Source of the DNA: Panonychus citri
Lineage: Eukaryota > Arthropoda > Arachnida > Trombidiformes > Tetranychidae
Direction of reading: 5' to 3'
DNA length: 64,000 bases
Assembly (NCBI RefSeq): GCF_014898815.1
Contig: NW_026515514.1
Span: 1-64,000, forward strand
Shown: positions 1 through 13,967 of the stretch, piece by piece
Position numbering within the stretch: the first letter of the stretch is position 1
Layout of the letters: each line of letters begins with the position of its first letter
Notes under the pieces: generated by a model
Told to the model about the DNA's origin: nothing
What the model saw: the letters and a program-made list of their open reading frames with translations, nothing else
Database searches by the model: none
Translations under genes and position numbers: made by a program

Positions 1-695
1 AGATTTAGATACATTTAAATTGTTGAGTAACATAAGAAGAAAAAAGAAATGAATATTTACCTGGATAAAAAATCATGTTACATGAAATGTTACCATGTTA
101 CTCAGATGAACCACAATGAATAGAAAGAAAATAACTGCGATTTAATATCATCAATAATAAGGTGACAAAATTCATTCACTTTTAGAATGATGAAGATAAA
201 AAAAGAATAAAATTCTCAACATAAAAATCGATTATCAGATTAATGATAACCAAATAATGAGAGATTTCAATCCTTGCCAATGATTAGATTTATCTAATTG
301 GAACTGATTCAAGAACCATGAGAGCGAATAATTTGAATCTGTATTCATCACCATGAATGAATAGTTCGATGATATATTTTTATAAGAATCTCAATCAATT
401 ATATCGCTCTGATTGTCTTTTCTTTAAGAAGGTAAAGAAGAGATAGAAAGAGGAAGAAGAACTAGAATAAAAAAGAAATTAAAAGAAATTAAAAGATAAT
501 TTTATCAGCATTTTCTTCGAACTATTAACAATTCGATTCCATGAAATGAGATCAATTTAAAGAGTGAGAAAAAAAAAGAAAGCGAAAGTAATTAACTGAT
601 TGAAAAGTTTTCGAACATTAAAAGTTAAATTTACTTTTATTTTCTTTTTTTCGACTTACTAACTTTTCTAACTTGTTTCTTTCCATTTATATTAG
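1..695. other. Intron or upstream sequence of the amine GPCR gene
   Basis: This is AT-rich sequence without a convincing coding exon. Position 696 is a 3' splice acceptor (TTTATATTAG) that resumes in the middle of the DRY motif, so this stretch should be the 3' part of an intron. Exons for the N-terminus and TM1-TM3 must lie to the left of the window. Confidence 0.6.
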
Positions 696-3248
696 ATATT
701 GTGCCATAACTAATCCTCTTCGATATAAGACTTCAGTGAATAGACGAAATCTTTATTGCAATATAATCGTTATTTGGATAAGCAGTATTACCATTTCATT
801 TGTTCCAATATTCAGTGGTTGGTATCATGCTGGAACCATTAACAATATCCTAACATTTGACCATCTCCCTGACTGTGAACTTAAGGTAAAAATATTATAT
901 ATTTACGATTCATTTACTCCATCATCTTCATCATCCATACTCTTATCATTATTATCATCAACTCTATCATAAACATCATCATCGTCTTATTTTTTTTTGT
1001 TGTTTCTCTTATTTTCTAATGATAAAATGACCAACAACAAATTATCAATCCAATTGAGATCTCCAGTCTATTCAGTAACATCATGATAACCCCACTAATA
1101 CTCATAGACAAAAACACAATCTCTTATCCTGTTCTTGAACATAATAATAATAATATAACAATATTAAACAATTGAACATGATAAATTGATCTCATCATGA
1201 GTCTATCATTAGATAGAGATTTTAATTTATCAATGACCATCAGATTTTGGTAGTAATTTAGTGGACAATATCATCCGATACAACTGACCATCAACATATT
1301 ATCATTCTCATCAATTAATATCAAATAATTATTGTTCATCATCACGATTATTATTATGAAGATAATGATGATGATAATAATAGATTGATGGATTAATTGA
1401 AAGCTTCATGATATGCAAGATATCAATTCGATTAGTTGATTAACAAGAAAACTGATTTTCCATTAGAAAATCAATTAATATTTATAATTATCTTTTTTTT
1501 TATTTCTTCCCTTTATTCAATCATGATGAGAATTCGTTGACATTCAACCAATCTATCATTTTCCCTCATCAATATTCACCTGAGTGTTTACCTATCATTT
1601 TCTTAGCATCTCTTTTCCCAATCCACTGTTGGAAATTAATTCTTGTCATAGACTTTAATTCCTCATGTATTTAATTTCTTATTATTACAATGTTAATCTT
1701 CTTATAATAAAAAAAAGAGAATTATTTTTTTCTTCTCTTCTTCCACTTGAGAGATAGCAAATATATATATATATTATTATATCCTTGGAAATTCATCATC
1801 ATCACTCAGAGGAAAATTAAAGTTCAGGGTAAATCTTAATTTGCAACTCACAATGTAAATATTAAAAGTTCACAATTCTTTGAGAATGATAATTGAAAAA
1901 AGAAAAAGTTGAAATCAAATTTAATCATTGGAAAGGTTTATCATAATTATTATACAAATTTCATTGAATTTATCGAAAAGCTCAATTGATCAGATGAACA
2001 TCATGTAAATACATGAACAAACAGGTAGCTAAGTCTTTACCTGTTTCTCATTGATTATCATTTCATTTCTCAATTAGCTTTGATTTGGTTTATAAAATAC
2101 AATAAATTAAACTAATAAATGGGATGATTAATGTTAGTCTCTTTTTTGATATTAATAAATATCAAATGAAACAATTAATCAGATGAAAATTGAGATTAAT
2201 TATATGAATAACTTTTATGTATCAAAGGAATGAGTTAAATTTTATCTGATTAATGGTTACACAATTTAACACTAATCGTGAATTATTTATGATTGATAAT
2301 CTCCCAAATCAATTTAATCAATGGTAATCATTTGATTTGTGGTATTTACGATTATATTTATATTCAGATAATAATAATAATAGTAATGACTTTAAGCTAA
2401 TTTACCTGAGCGATGTTCATTGTATCATGAAAACTTTCTCATGGTGGAGTTTAAGTTTGTACCTTTTGGTGACGAAATAGATTGAATTGGTTACCTAAAT
2501 TCGAGATTTTTTTTTCTTTTTTCTTTCTATTCTACAGGTTAATCGAATCTATGCCGTTCTATCTTCTAGTATTTCATTTTATGTTCCATTGATTGTTATG
2601 CTTTATGTTTACATGAGAATTTTGATTATCGCTGAGGAACAATCTCGACAAATTAAGCAGGTTGAATATACACTTAAGGAAAGTTCATCCATGGGTTCGA
2701 CTGGATATTCATCTAATACAAGTGGAAGTCGTGATTCTGGTGATCTATTTGATTCGGGGAAACGTTTAAGGAGGAAAACTAAGCAGCTTCTCGTTGAGAC
2801 AAAAGCGATTCGTACACTTGGTATTATCATGGGTGTTTTTTGTGCTTGTTGGCTTCCATTTTTTATTTATTACCTTGTTGAAGCTTATTGTGATTCTTGT
2901 CAAACTCCTTATGAGGTTAAAACGGGAATTCAATGGTTGGGTTATCTTAATTCATCTCTTAATCCATTAATATATGCTTTTTGTAATCAGGATTTTAAGA
3001 ATGCTTTTCGTCAAATCCTTTTCAATACACCAAGTTATCTAATCTCTTCGGATACTTGTCATGATGAAACCAGTAGCTCAACAAAATCTCACATTCAGGG
3101 TAATAGATTTGATAAAAATTGTGAAGTTGTTGCTTTAAAAGAGATCTCCAGATTATCTAGTGGACCAAGTAACCATTGGATTAGCAGGTCGCAAAGTAGA
3201 TCAACATTAAATGACAGATCGTCAACTCGATTATCGATAAAGTTTTGA
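696..3248 (+). CDS. Octopamine beta-type amine GPCR, last two coding exons (5' part outside window)
   Basis: Rhodopsin-family receptor for a biogenic amine, expected in the plasma membrane and coupled to G proteins. Exons are 696-885 and 2538-3248, with junctions AAG|GTAAAA and CTACAG|GTTAAT in phase 0. The first exon resumes inside the DRY motif (R-Y-C-A-I-T-N-P) and covers TM4 to extracellular loop 2, with the conserved loop cysteine in DCELK. The second covers TM5, a Ser-rich third intracellular loop, TM6 with CWLPFF, TM7 with NPLIY, and a Ser/Thr-rich tail. The pairing SGWY before loop 2, SSSISF in TM5 and KAIRTLGIIMGVF before CWLPFF is most like arthropod octopamine beta receptors. Dopamine D1-like receptors are the main alternative. 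AATAAA occurs at 3263 and 3497. Confidence 0.8.
886..2537 (+). other. Intron of the amine GPCR
   Basis: A 1.65-kb intron between the two receptor exons, bounded by GTAAAA and TCTACAG. It is AT-rich with CAT/ATC runs, and I see no other gene in it. Confidence 0.65.
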
Positions 3249-3520
3249 TTAAATTTGTGACAAATAAAAAACAACAACAAAAGTTGGATTTGAGAAAAAA
3301 CTTTTCACCAACTAATCAAATCTCAATTTCTGTCATTGAAACAAAAGCGAATGTATTAATTTATAAATAATTGTTATGATACTGTTATGATGACAATCAT
3401 TTAATGGACACATTATTTTACATAAAACTGTAAATCTTTTCTTGTGGTAAATATTATACTTTGTAAATCGATTAAAATTGTAATCATTGGAAAGAAAATA
3501 AATTTTAAATCATATCGTTT
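3249..3520 (+). terminator. 3' UTR and poly(A) signals of the amine GPCR
   Basis: AATAAA hexamers lie at 3263-3268 and 3497-3502 after the TGA stop at 3246-3248. The distal one is embedded in AAAGAAAATAAATTTTAAAT and is the more likely cleavage signal. Which one is used cannot be told from sequence. Confidence 0.5.
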
Positions 3521-4584
3521 TATTACATAAATTACAATTAGTATTAACTTTCTCTTTCTTATTTGATGCTCAGTTTAATTGGTGAAAAAATGAAAGAATT
3601 TGTTGTTAAATCATCCACTAGATGGCAGAGCGAATTTTCTCAGCCTTCGAATATGTATCGCCATCTGATGACATTTTCTTCAACTTTTTCGATCTAATAA
3701 ATTGATTCGATTGATAATTACCCTTGATTAGCCTTTTTTTTCTTGTTCTCAGGTCACTTTTCGAGTTCTAAATTTTCTCTACTTTGTTAAAGGAGCCGAA
3801 ACTTGGAATTTCATTCATACGAACTGATCGATAACAGTCAATGGAATCTCTTGAGTCAAAGTTATCATTTGAAAACAAACCATAAACTTTTCGGTAAAAT
3901 GATTGACAGAAAACAAATTAGTTATTATGGTTAACTAATAACAATATGATTAGAATAAAGTTCTTTCAGTTATTGCTGGGTAATTTTTCTGATGAATGTT
4001 GATACTGAATGGAAAAAAATAACAAGAAAAGATCAACTCTTTCGAGATGATATCGAATTGTGAATTGTTTATGGAATTCACTAGATGTCATGATGTTCAT
4101 GTTTCGAATGGAATTATATTCGGTCAACATTTCTATGGGATGAGAATTTCATCTCGAGTTGTATTCTCAACAAATGTTAGTCATGATTCTGTTAGAACAT
4201 TTTTCTATTCATTATCTTGTTCAGATCTGATGAACGACTTGATCTCCGTTTCTCTCTTTTTCCCCAATATACTTGTGAACATAAAAGTCCAAGTAAAATG
4301 TTGATACATAAAAGTGGAAAACTTTTCATTCAGTTAATTTTAAACATCCAAAATATTATTTTATTCACATGTGAGTATAACTTTACAAATGAAACAAAAC
4401 TTTCTCATACCAGAAATTGTTAAACTTTTCCAACAATATCAAAGTGCTAGTATTCATCTTTACCAATCAATCGTTAATTATCATCAGCGAAACAAACCGC
4501 AAATTTGATTGTTGACATCAAAATGATATCATTTACTTTGAATTGATCTAATTTTCTTGCGTGTTTTCATCTAATTGTTTGCAG
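3521..4584. other. Between the GPCR 3' end and the first visible Ig exon
   Basis: About 1 kb of AT-rich sequence. A signal-peptide exon for the downstream Ig protein must exist, because the exon at 4585 starts inside a codon, but I could not find one here with confidence. An open stretch at 4047-4304 has no domain and no matching donor. The 5' exon may lie outside the window, which would place the GPCR in the first intron of the Ig gene. Confidence 0.4.
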
Positions 4585-4772
4585 ATACAAATAACTGTCT
4601 GGCCAAAGAATACAACTCAATCGACTCGATTAACTCTCTAAACGAGAAAGATTTTCCTAATGAAGATTATAATAATAAGCCTTATTTTGCCGAGATAATG
4701 TCCAATGTAACGGTTCAAGTTGGACGTCCTGTTAAATTTCAATGTGTAGTTGAAAATCTTGGCACTCGACAA
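4585..4772 (+). CDS. Ig-protein exon: N-terminal linker and first half of Ig1
   Basis: Acceptor TTTGCAG|AT, donor CAA|GTGAGT. Its first two bases complete a codon from an unseen exon. It encodes an acidic linker, then YFAEIMSNVTVQVGRPVKF and the first Ig1 cysteine. It ends in phase 0 before VAWVR of the next exon. Confidence 0.85.
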
Positions 4773-5709
4773 GTGAGTTAATTGTTATTAATTATTTTCT
4801 ACAATTGTTTGGTTACTTGATTGTGAGTTTTACGATGTCAACAAGGTGATTCTTTGTCTTGTTCATATTAATTGGAATTTTGATTCAGTTGTTTTCTGTC
4901 TTTTCTGGGTGAAAAAAAAACGATGGTGATTAGGTTGATATGAAATTGGGTGGAGGGTTTTTTCTGATGGAGTCATCAGTTGGTTGGAGTAGCTGGATGG
5001 ATGGTAAAAGCGGAGGAAGGAAGAGGAAAAGAGAGATGATTCTAAGATTTTTTTCTGTAAATAGATAAGAATAATAAGAGAGGGAGAAAGGGAGAGAGAA
5101 AAGAGTCGATAAGCTAAAGATGAGGATGAAGGAGAGATGAAGATAAAGATGAGAATGGGGATATTCTGACAAGGACATTCAATAAAAGATAAAGAGGGGA
5201 AAAAAGATCCCAAGTTTAGGTTCTCAATGATTCTGTAGCTATTATCATGATATAGTTTTCAAGTGAAACTGATTCAACATTTGAAAGAGCCCAAGTTGAG
5301 TCCATTCCACCCTCTCTCTCTCTCTCTCTCTCTCTATCTCATTCTCTCTTTTATATCTTTATCTTCCTCGTCTTTCTTTTTTTCCTCTTTGATAATCATC
5401 TTACTTTCATCTTCCTTTGATTTTATTCTCATCCATCCCCATTATCCTCTTTACCCTCATTTTAACCATAAACATGTTTGGTTATTAAATGGAAATTGGT
5501 TTAGCCCGGGCCAACATACTTTATCCTCATCTGATGTTGTTTTTTTTTCTTGTGGGTGAGTGAGGGGTTTTCATGATGAGTATGCGTCTTCATTTTACTG
5601 ATGCTAAATTAAATTGATGAACAGCATCAAACAGTTTCTTTGGGCCACAATATCTGTGTGAATATATGATAGCTTGAGCAACTTTACTTGATGAAAAGAG
5701 GGAAATAAG

Positions 5710-5768
<59 letters not shown>

Positions 5769-7421
5769 ATGCAAAAAGAAGATGCTACAAGAAGAGAGAC
5801 AGGGAGTGAATGATGAAAGTAGGAAGATTGTACTAGAGAAGATGACGAAAGAATATGAGTAAAATGAAAGGCAAAGCCGCTAAGCCGATTTTGTTAAGCT
5901 TAGCGATATTCATCAAAGTAAAGAGGGGAGAACATGTGAATGAGTAAGGAAAGGGTGAACCTTAATCAAGATAAAAGAAAGAAGAAGATGATCATCTTGA
6001 TGAAAGAAAGAATGATGATAAAGAGGAAGAAGTGTATATATTGGACTTTTCGAGAATAAGAATGATGGGAAAGAAATTAAACTAAATAATATTGAATCTG
6101 TTCCAGGGAAACTAGAGAATCGGATGAAGCAGATAAATTTGATACTCGCCTTAGGAAGGTGTAACTGAATAGGTTACTATGTTTCTCTCTCTCTCTCTTC
6201 ATCTTTATCATCATTATCATCTTAGAGATTCAGAGTCTCTCTGGTGAATTCAATTCCAAACAGTATATCCGGTTAAAAAGATTGAGGGTCAACCAGACAA
6301 AGTAATACAAGTATATATAACTCTTGATTAAATCATTGGAAAGCTTCAACTACAATGTTAATAATTGCTCATTTTGAGTGAGGGTAAAGGGATAAACTTG
6401 AAAAGGATTATCATTATCAGAATTATCATCTCAATCACCAAGAATATCTAATCAAGAGAAAAGGTTAATTTAATTTACAGAGGAACACAAAATATGTAAA
6501 CAATTGGATTAACAATTTACTCTCATTTCTTTTCATTATCTTTATCCCTAAAGGTTGCCTGGGTTCGCAAGGATAAACATACATTATTAGCACTTGGAAA
6601 GGAAGTTATTAGTAAAAATAGTCGAATCGATGTCTCGAATCATACAGACAAAATATTTTCTCTCAAATTAGATCCAGTTAGAGAAGAGGACAGAGGTGAA
6701 TATATGTGCCAAATAAACAGTTCTCCTGTAATCGATCAATCCGCTTTCCTCCGTGTAACAGGTAAGATGAATTTTCAATTTCTTATTTGAATATTTACCT
6801 GTAGAGTTGAATTCAGTCTGCATGGCGATTAATCAGTGTGAGAAAATGTCATGTTAATGTTATCATGTGTAATTTGTTATTGTTGTTGTTTTCTCTAAAT
6901 ATGATTACTGATTGGTGATTGAGGTTAATTGTTGAAATTTTTATGGATACAATCAAATGAACACAATGTTACAACACATTTACTAGTGTAGCAGAATTGA
7001 GTGAATGTTGTGTTTATTAAAAGATCAAGTTTCTCAGTTGAATGGTTAACAAAGTGTTAGGTTATTTACTTAATCAGTGGAAGCGTTAAAGCATTGGGAA
7101 CAAAATGATAACGTGGTTTTGATCACATATAACATTGAAATCGGAAGTAAATCTCACTTGATGAGTTTATATATTTATCTCTCTTGTTATCGTCTATTAG
7201 GAGTATGAACTATTGTTGAGAAAAAGAAAACAAAAAATAACAAGAAATAAAATTGTGAGTAAATAACAGTATTTATATTGTTTATCCTTCTGTCTATTCA
7301 AAGCTTTTTACTCTTGTTCAAATAACATTGGGCTCACTTTAATCAATTGAATCGCATATAGAATTGACCGATTTGAAAGGGAATATGATGAGGATGAAGA
7401 TGATAAGATGATAAAGAAACC

Positions 7422-7480
<59 letters not shown>

Positions 7481-9782
7481 AGATATTCACTTTAGTTACA
7501 TTGACATTGGGTTCTTAATAATAAAGGTTATCAAATATTTTGACAGTCAAGTGTCTTCATGATGATAATCATTATTATCATTGTTAACTAGAGTTAACAA
7601 TTGATTGAGATAATTGGTCTGATTATGATTGTTAATCAAATGATCAAATCAATGTCACTTTTCAAACTTTTTACATTAATCAATTGCTTTTCCCTTCTGA
7701 TTGTGTGTCATTTCATTTAATAATCAAATTACCTTAATATAAATCACTCTGGTTGCTGATAGGCAATGATAACAATGACAAATTATCAACCAAAAGTAAT
7801 TGGTAAAGTTAATCAGGTTATAAGAATCAGGATTATCTCTTAATCATTTACATAATTATCAGGTTAATATAATGATTTGAAATTGTTCATTTCAAGTTAA
7901 TTGATTAATAAGTTTTCTACTATTTTTCCATCTCATGAAAGCCACAAGAAAGTTGGTCAGTCTTATGGTCAAGATGATAATCATCATGATAATAATATAA
8001 TTCTTTGAAATGTAAAACATAAATTGAAGTAATTCCCATAAAGTTAACATAATATATAGAAGATGACGTTATATAAATAACATGAGAAGATGATAAAAAG
8101 TTATCATGATAACCATTAGAAAAGAGCTGAGAGTTTGAGTTTTGAATTTTCGGCTTATTAACATGAAATCAATTTTCCAGTTCGAGAAAAATTTGATATA
8201 TATGAAATAATAGTAAAAGTAAAAAGTTCAACAGTCAGAATGCTGAGATTTTTATCTCTTTTCATCACCATCATCATGAATCTTTTAATCTAATCATTTT
8301 CCTTTCCGCAATCCGTTTCTCTTGTTAGATTGAAGCTAATACATGGTTATATTTATTGGACCAAAATCCTATCATACTTTTTATCCGAAGCATTAATTTT
8401 TTGGTTTCCCTTTATTTTCACTGTACTTTTATCCCAAGTTAAACTTTTTTGATTATCTCTAATGGTTATGGTTATTATTTACATTAAACAGAACAAAATA
8501 ATAAAAATATCGATATGATAATTCCTATTGTGATCTTAGACCAATAGATAAATATTATCATCATGTTATTATTATTGAAACAATTCAGTTGATAATTTAT
8601 ATATATTCACTCGCGGTTTTGGACTAATGTTTAAACGGTTCGAGTTTCTATCAATAAAAAGTAATCAGAGTTATTAATTTTATCATGTTATCGATTCATT
8701 TTGAGAAAACTTTTATTCATTTTCTGATAATCGATATGAATAACCTTCCAATCATTACTAGTGGCAATTAGTTAATCCACAATTTATATCAGTTTAATTG
8801 TAATATTAATAGATTGTGGTGTTAGGAGATAGTTTATCACCGATAATTGTGATTATCTGATTTTTTCTCTCTCAAAACTGATGTTCAACTTAATGGACTT
8901 ATATCTTATCATGTTGAGCTTTTTTCTTAATCATGTTGATTATATTTATCCAACAGATTAGATCAGATTCTGATTTCTTTGATCAGAACTTTGTTTTAAA
9001 AATCTTTCAGTTGTGACCTTTTTTATCAATGAACTTGAACTCGGTTGTAGTAAGATTAGGTGATAGTGTATCTGTATTGACTAATTGAATTTATCATCAT
9101 GTTGACAGAATAATTTTCCATGCAAAAGTTATTAATCTTGTGAAGTTTTTATTATTTCATGTTGTTCATTTGGTGATAAAAATCAGACTTTATGAGTTAT
9201 ATACCGGAAAAGTGGTCACCACAATAACTGGAAAGATAAATGAATATGATTCATATCTTACCAGTTGATATTCAGTTTCAAGTAATAAGCCAAAATGAAT
9301 CAAGTAGTAAAATGTTAACACACTCAATTTCAATGGGACAATGGACTGGACACTGGGAAAGGATGACCAGTGTTATTAATAATAAGAAAAGTTCAATGGT
9401 CAACATAATGAAACTTAATGAACTTGTTCAACTTGAATAATATTAATATACGCATTGAAGTAAATTGTATTCAGTATTATGGATGAAACAAAAAATTGAC
9501 CATTTCTTTTGAATGAAGATTAACCTGTTGATTTATTGGAGTGAAAACAATGAGATTGAGTGAATGTATCTACCATGAAGGTAGTACTGACCAGTCTAAG
9601 GAAGTAGATTTTCAGTTTCATCAATCCAGTCATTCTGATCTATTTTCATTTTCATTTGTTTCTTTTTCTTTCACCCTGATGGATTAAGATAAGTTCATTG
9701 GTAATGTTGTATATCAGCTTATCAAGTGATTTATTAAGGATTTATCAACTTCCAAGAATCTTGTCATGAACATGAAATCATT

Positions 9783-9817
<35 letters not shown>

Positions 9818-12800
9818 ATGAATTACTTTTTCCCCAGTATAACACATGAGATTAAGTGAAATCAATGAAAATTTCGCCTGTAAAACTGATTATTCTTGAT
9901 AAGAAATCAACAATTTGATTACTGAATTATTCACAAAATTATCAATAATTAATTCAAACAATACAATTCAAGGAAAAGCTCATTCATATCAATCTGTTCA
10001 TTTTCAGGGAAACATTTCAACGTTTTCCTCCCCTGGTAATCACTCATTTCGTTTTCCAATTCCATCAACATGATACATTTTATATCTTAAGTTCATCTTT
10101 TATAATAATAATTTTCGATATCATTATTTCAATATAAATCTCTCCATGTTTTTCTAAAATTTCATCTCAATTCTTCAACTTCTCATATAATCTCAGCTGA
10201 ATTTGTCTGTCATCTAATCGTCATTTCAAGTAATAAACCAGATAGAAAATATCACAATGAGAGAAATTCTGACAACCTTTCACCTCTCACAAGAAGTTCA
10301 TCAAATAACCGAATCATCGATAAGATGATAAAATACGAAAATATTTTCGTGTATCGAATCATCAAATCGCATCAGTCTACATGATCTAAAACCCTCGAGG
10401 GCTCAAATATCAATACATTAATGTTTCTCTCACTATTTCACACTTTTGATATTCTTAAAAGAAAGAGAATAGGTCACTTTTATCGACGGATAGTTCGATA
10501 AATATCAAACAAATTGGTAGAAAAGAAAACAATATTTTACTCTTTCTAATGACCTTATTATAGATTCTAAGAATTTCTGATGTTCAGCTATCATGAGAAA
10601 CAAATCATCAGAGATAACATTTAGTTGAGATTATTTCACCATGGATACTTTCATATTATTCTCAGATAACATTGTTGAAGATAAAATTAGGATATCAAGA
10701 TGCAGAAATCAACTCGATACGTATATCAGAATTAAGCTAATATAATACAATGTATTTAACTTGGGTAAGCAGTTTGAATACCCTCGCTATTATATAGTTG
10801 ATTTATACTCTTAAATCACCTTAGGGTGTTTCTTTTAAAATAATTTTCTGTTTATCTTAAATCTGGAATTACAGTTGAATCATTTACGATAAATTTAGCC
10901 TGAAAAGTTCATTGGCATTTGCAAGTTTATTTTCTGACTTATTAGACATTTGAATTTATTTCATTTCATTTTCCTCAATGAAACCAACTCAATTCCAAGT
11001 TTTCATATTTAAGCAGCATTTTTCTCATCCTATTGCTGACCTGATTATCTTGATGATTAGAAGTAGATCAGAATCAGCTGATTATTGGATTAATTTAGTA
11101 CTATTGAAGGTGCATAATTAGCCAATAGCCTGGAGCATTTTGATCAAAATTTCAGCTTCACTTTGTATCAGAATTATTAACATGAGAAAGTTATCCGATA
11201 ATTACTGAGGTTAACTGTCAATCTTCAGGGTTGTTTTTGGAAGTATCTGTTTAGCTCTCAATACTTTTCACCTTTGGGCTCATCAAAGTTCTGAATCAAA
11301 TGAAAGATATAAGATAATATCTGTCATCAAGTTGAGTCTCTTTTCCCTCCCAAAGATCAAGAAGATGAGGAAACAACATGAAAAGAAACAAAAAGTTTAT
11401 CATCTTCTATCATTTTGAAACATGAGATGCTCACATTCTGTCGCTTTTTACCTTCACTCATGAAAGTAGAGAGAAAGAGCAAAAAAACTTCATCATTTTG
11501 AGAACTTAAAGTTTCAGTTGAAAAGTTGAAAAGAAAAAAAAAGTTAATACATTAGTCGTTTCCTTGAGATAAAATTCACTCCCAGTAAATAGGAATTTCT
11601 CATCGTGCCTTGAAACTAATTATCTAAAAGTTACTCACAATTTATGAACAAGATTAACTTCACCAACGAAAAGAAGTTAAATTTTTTCAAGAGACAGTTG
11701 AATTAGAGGATCACAAGTTAGTGCTAATCAAGATTAAGCTAATTGGATATTGAAAGATTATCATTATTGTATTTCCGGTTCATGTTTTCGATGGTTTTTT
11801 TTTCGGAAACAAATTAAAAGCAAGAAAAAGGGGTCAAAAGTTGTAGCTTATTATTTGATCTTTAACTCCCAGGATGATAATGTTTACTGTATGTCTTGTC
11901 ATGGATGAAATATCTGTAAAAGTTAATCTGACCTATGGTCAGTCTTGAGATTCATTCTGCTGATTTACTTATTTACTCAGGTTAAGATGAAGAATAAGAT
12001 AAGTAAGGATGAAGATAAGATTTTCCAATGAAAATTGTATGAGCAGCATCGTCTCATGATGGTTAAAGTAAAATATTGATAAAGGTATTCATCTAATATC
12101 TTATCATGAGAATATATTTATATATACCTACAGTTGATACCTTGAATTCTTGCTCAGAATTTTGATGCTTTTCTCCATTAACCACGAATTGGAGTCTAAT
12201 GAATTTTACCATTGAACCTTAATATCTCATACTATTCAAGTTAATTCACTCAATTTTATCTTCACATGAGCAAATGTAATCACAAGAAAATGAAAACATG
12301 AGATAAAACCATAAAGAAATGAACAACTGAACTTATAGGAAGTTATTGAAGAAAACAAAGAAAAAAAAGAAAAGTAATAATTTAAAATATTGGAAATGCA
12401 AAATGAGATAAAAAAAAAGGAGAAGAAAAAAACTTCAATTTGATTATATTATCAATGATCAATTTCCATTAATTGTTATCAACAAATTCAATTGATTTGG
12501 GTGATGATAAACTCACAGTTTTACCAATAATTTGAAAAGTGGTGAAAACGATAATAAGTAATTGCAATAGCAATAATATTAATGATTCTGGTGATGGATT
12601 TAATGTTTTCCCTTTGGTATAATATAATAATTCAATGCTCTATGTTAGAAAATGTTAAGTTGATAATTTTTTGTTCACTATTCTCGTTGATTGTTAAGTT
12701 TTGCAAAGTGAATTGTGAATCACAATTTAGTTAACTACTATTAGAATGGAGTAGAAAATGGGTTGAACAACAAACGATCAATGATCTTGTGGGCTCAGTT

Positions 12801-13933
12801 TGATTGATAGATTTTTGTTGTGAGAAGTAACAAAAAGTTAATCTGACATTTCGCTTCTCCTTCTTATGTATATTCCTATTCTCCATCTTTTACTTTTCCT
12901 CTTTTCATCATCATCATCATCTTTCACCATCTCTCCATCTTCATCTTCATCTTCAAATGCAAAAACATTACACCACCCTCTTTTTGTATCTTCCTCTCTC
13001 TCTCTCCCTTTATTTTCCTCTCTCGGTAATAAGAATCATCTCCATATCAAAATGTTATCTTTGTTACATGATAACAATACTATGAATAGAAATAAGCAAA
13101 ATCAGATGAGATCAGTTAGCTTAACCATTGAGAGACCAGCAGATACAAAATGATATGAGCAATGAATTATTATCTCAGCATTTCAATGGAAATGCTAAGA
13201 AAAGCATCATCATCATCATCATCACTTTGTCTTGCTCTCTTTTTTTATTATTACGCTTTTTTTACACTCCAATATTTCACAACTAATTTTTCTTATTCTC
13301 ATCATGTTAATATGTTTTTTTCTCATTCACTTTCATTCAAATTTTTCTTTGACGCTTCTTTACACTTTCTCATCTCTCAATTCTGATAATTGGCTCACCA
13401 ACTCTTTTAAATCATAATTAAGTTGTACATTTACTCTAATCAAAAATAGAGGCCAATAAACCATAAATACTTGAAACTTAATCATGTTGCTTTACTTTTA
13501 CATGAAAGTCTTTTTCACACTAATTTAAAGGGTGAAATCGAGATGATCTTAACTTAGAAATCGCTCAGAATTGACCCAATTTACTAATCGTTTAGTCATT
13601 TGATTAATTATAATCCGGCTCAAATCATTTCGTTTCTAATTTTTATCCAGCATAATCAATAAACTTTTTCTGTCAAAAACAAAGTCTTACGCTTTAGAAA
13701 GATTTGATTATCTAATCTATGAATAGACAGAGAAATAAAAAGTTCTTTTAACGAATTCAATTAACTGAATAATCTTTGATCCCTGTGCTTGGAAAAGTTT
13801 TCAGGTTAACCCATGATACCTGACACTAAGGTGGAATATTTGTTTGAAAAAGTTAATCAAATAAACTGTAGACTGAATTTTCCTAAGGATTATCTATTTG
13901 TTTCATAAGAATGTTGAACAAACTTTTACTAAT

Positions 13934-13967
<34 letters not shown>

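Noticed and set aside
4047..4304. Possible signal-peptide exon for the Ig protein
   Set aside because: There is no hydrophobic leader at the ATG and no donor of the required phase. The true 5' exon was not found.
4863..5559. Overlapping Ser/Leu/Phe-rich open frames on both strands
   Set aside because: They are translations of CT/GA-rich low-complexity intron DNA, with no domain, splice context or start support.
12866..13417. Three open frames before Ig2
   Set aside because: Their residues come from TCATCA and CT repeats, and they are internal to an intron defined by well-phased exons.
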